NCBI GenBank assembly: GCA_031411575.1
Contig: JANOBJ010000168.1
Span: forward strand, 1 to 36,057
Reading direction: 5' to 3'
DNA: 36,057 bases
DNA from: JANOBJ01 sp031411575
GTDB taxonomy: Bacteria; Pseudomonadota; Gammaproteobacteria; Burkholderiales; Burkholderiaceae_C
Shown piece after piece: positions 35,025 through 36,057 of this stretch. The translations under genes were made by a program, and so were the position numbers. How positions within the stretch are numbered: position 1 is the first letter of the stretch; the number at the start of each line of letters is the position of its first letter. The notes under the pieces were generated by a model, which did not search any database, was not told the origin of the DNA, and saw nothing but the letters and a program-made list of their open reading frames with translations.

Positions 35025-36057
35025 TCAGATTGGCACCGCCACCAGATCGTGGCCCTGCGTGCCGACAATGCGGGCGCGTGTGAATTCGCCCACCTTCAAT
35101 GTCTTGCTGATCTTCTCTGGCGGCAGCAGCCTGACCGTGCCGTCAATCTCCGGCGCGTCCGCGTAGCTGCGACCCACGCCGCCCTTGCGGCCCAGTGCCG
35201 GGGCTGAATCCACCAGTACCTGCATGGTGGCGCCCACGCGCTGGCGCAACCGGATCGCAGACACCTCCTCGGCCACCGCCATGAAGCGCGCCCTACGCTC
35301 CTCGCGCAGTTCCTTGGGCAGCATGCCCGGGATGTCGTTGGCCACCGCGCCCGCCACCGGGCTGTAGGCGAAGCAACCTGCGCGGTCAATCTGCGCTTCG
35401 CGCATGAAATCGAGCAGGTGCGTGAACTCCGCTTCGGTTTCGCCGGGAAACCCCGCGATGAAGGTACTGCGCACCACGATTTCCGGACACACCTCGCGCC
35501 AACGCTGGATGCGCTCCAGGTTGCGCTCCCCGCTGGCGGGCCGCTTCATGCGCTTGAGCACGTCCGGGTGGCTGTGCTGCAGCGGAACGTCGAGGTAGGG
35601 TAGTACCTTGCCGGTTGCCATCAGCGAGATGATCTCGTCCACGCTCGGGTACGGGTACACGTAGTGCAGCCGCACCCATGCGCCATAGGGTTCGGCAATT
35701 TCGCCCAGCGCCTGGACCAGTTCGAGCATGCGCGTCTTGACCGGCTTGCCATCCCAGAAGCCGGTGCGGTACTTCACGTCCACGCCGTAGGCCGAGGTGT
35801 CCTGGCTCACGATCAACAGTTCCTTGACACCCCCCTCGAACAGCGCGCGGGCCTCGGACAATACGTCACCGATGGGCCGCGACACCAGGTCGCCCCGCAT
35901 CGACGGGATGATGCAGAAGGTGCAGCGGTGGTTGCAGCCCTCGCTGATCTTGAGGTAGGCATAGTGCCGCGGTGTCAGCTTGATGCCTGCGACGCCGAAG
36001 GAATTGGGCACCAGATCGACGAACGGGTCGTGCGGCTTGGGCAGGTTGGCGTGCACC
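35025..36057 (-). CDS. rimO: Ribosomal protein S12 methylthiotransferase, 5'-truncated
   Basis: RimO is a radical-SAM iron-sulfur enzyme that methylthiolates an aspartate of ribosomal protein S12. The visible 344 codons contain the radical SAM cluster motif CNHRCTFCIIPSMRG, followed by SRPIGDVLSEA, the SAM-binding barrel, and a C-terminal TRAM domain ending ARIVGTQGHDLVAVPI. The N-terminal UPF0004 domain (about 110 residues) is outside the window, so the GTG near 36056 is internal, not a start. It is convergent with tRNA-Leu. Confidence 0.96.
   Translation of the reverse strand, partial: VHANLPKPHDPFVDLVPNSFGVAGIKLTPRHYAYLKISEGCNHRCTFCIIPSMRGDLVSRPIGDVLSEARALFEGGVKELLIVSQDTSAYGVDVKYRTGFWDGKPVKTRMLELVQALGEIAEPYGAWVRLHYVYPYPSVDEIISLMATGKVLPYLDVPLQHSHPDVLKRMKRPASGERNLERIQRWREVCPEIVVRSTFIAGFPGETEAEFTHLLDFMREAQIDRAGCFAYSPVAGAVANDIPGMLPKELREERRARFMAVAEEVSAIRLRQRVGATMQVLVDSAPALGRKGGVGRSYADAPEIDGTVRLLPPEKISKTLKVGEFTRARIVGTQGHDLVAVPI

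Overview
This is a 36 kb chromosomal segment of a GC-rich betaproteobacterium. The cell-envelope gene order and the protein sequences point to Burkholderiales, most likely Comamonadaceae. I recognise this from family resemblance only; the genus cannot be fixed without a search. The window is cut inside glmM on the left and inside rimO on the right. There is no prophage, insertion sequence with a transposase, CRISPR array or rRNA, and no gene-free stretch longer than about 300 bases.

Layout. 1-7192: a minus-strand housekeeping group (rlmE, ftsH, folP, glmM), then a plus-strand pair divergent from rlmE (yhbY and a GT-A-type glycosyltransferase), then greA and a small DUF4149-like membrane protein on the minus strand. 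7419-11884: carA and carB, the two subunits of carbamoyl-phosphate synthase, minus strand. 12009-27180: a long minus-strand envelope and translation cluster. In transcription order it runs rpsB, tsf, pyrH, frr, uppS, cdsA, dxr, rseP, bamA, skp, lpxD, fabZ, lpxA, lpxB, rnhB and a SpoU/TrmH rRNA methyltransferase. It joins ribosome and nucleotide supply to isoprenoid, phospholipid, undecaprenyl and lipid A synthesis and to outer-membrane protein assembly. 27417-31672: a plus-strand metabolic block (amidase, DadA-like FAD oxidoreductase, bifunctional NAD(P)HX repair enzyme). 31732-36057: an SDR oxidoreductase and RNase R on the minus strand, tRNA-Leu(CAG) on the plus strand, and rimO on the minus strand.

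The most notable signal is not a gene. Eight copies of a short dispersed element with fixed spacing lie across the window: GCTAT, 7 nt, ATAGC, 5 nt, ATGACC, 22 nt, then a 16-nt tail resembling ATTTGACTCTNAAAAC. The full unit is 66 bp, exactly 22 codons. Six copies lie inside genes, including lpxB, dxr, the rRNA methyltransferase gene and the NAD(P)HX repair gene, without breaking the frame. All five antisense copies use the same reading phase. Two further copies provide the stop codons of folP and the amidase. It behaves like an in-frame, protein-coding palindromic repeat, similar in logic to the Rickettsia palindromic elements.

Other points of interest: an RNase R without its N-terminal winged-helix region and without a normal start codon, jammed against tRNA-Leu; a 31-32 bp tandem repeat carrying the stop codons of two convergent genes; a strong terminator ending 11 nt before folP; an inverted repeat in the carA leader; and a probable attenuator between rpsB and tsf.
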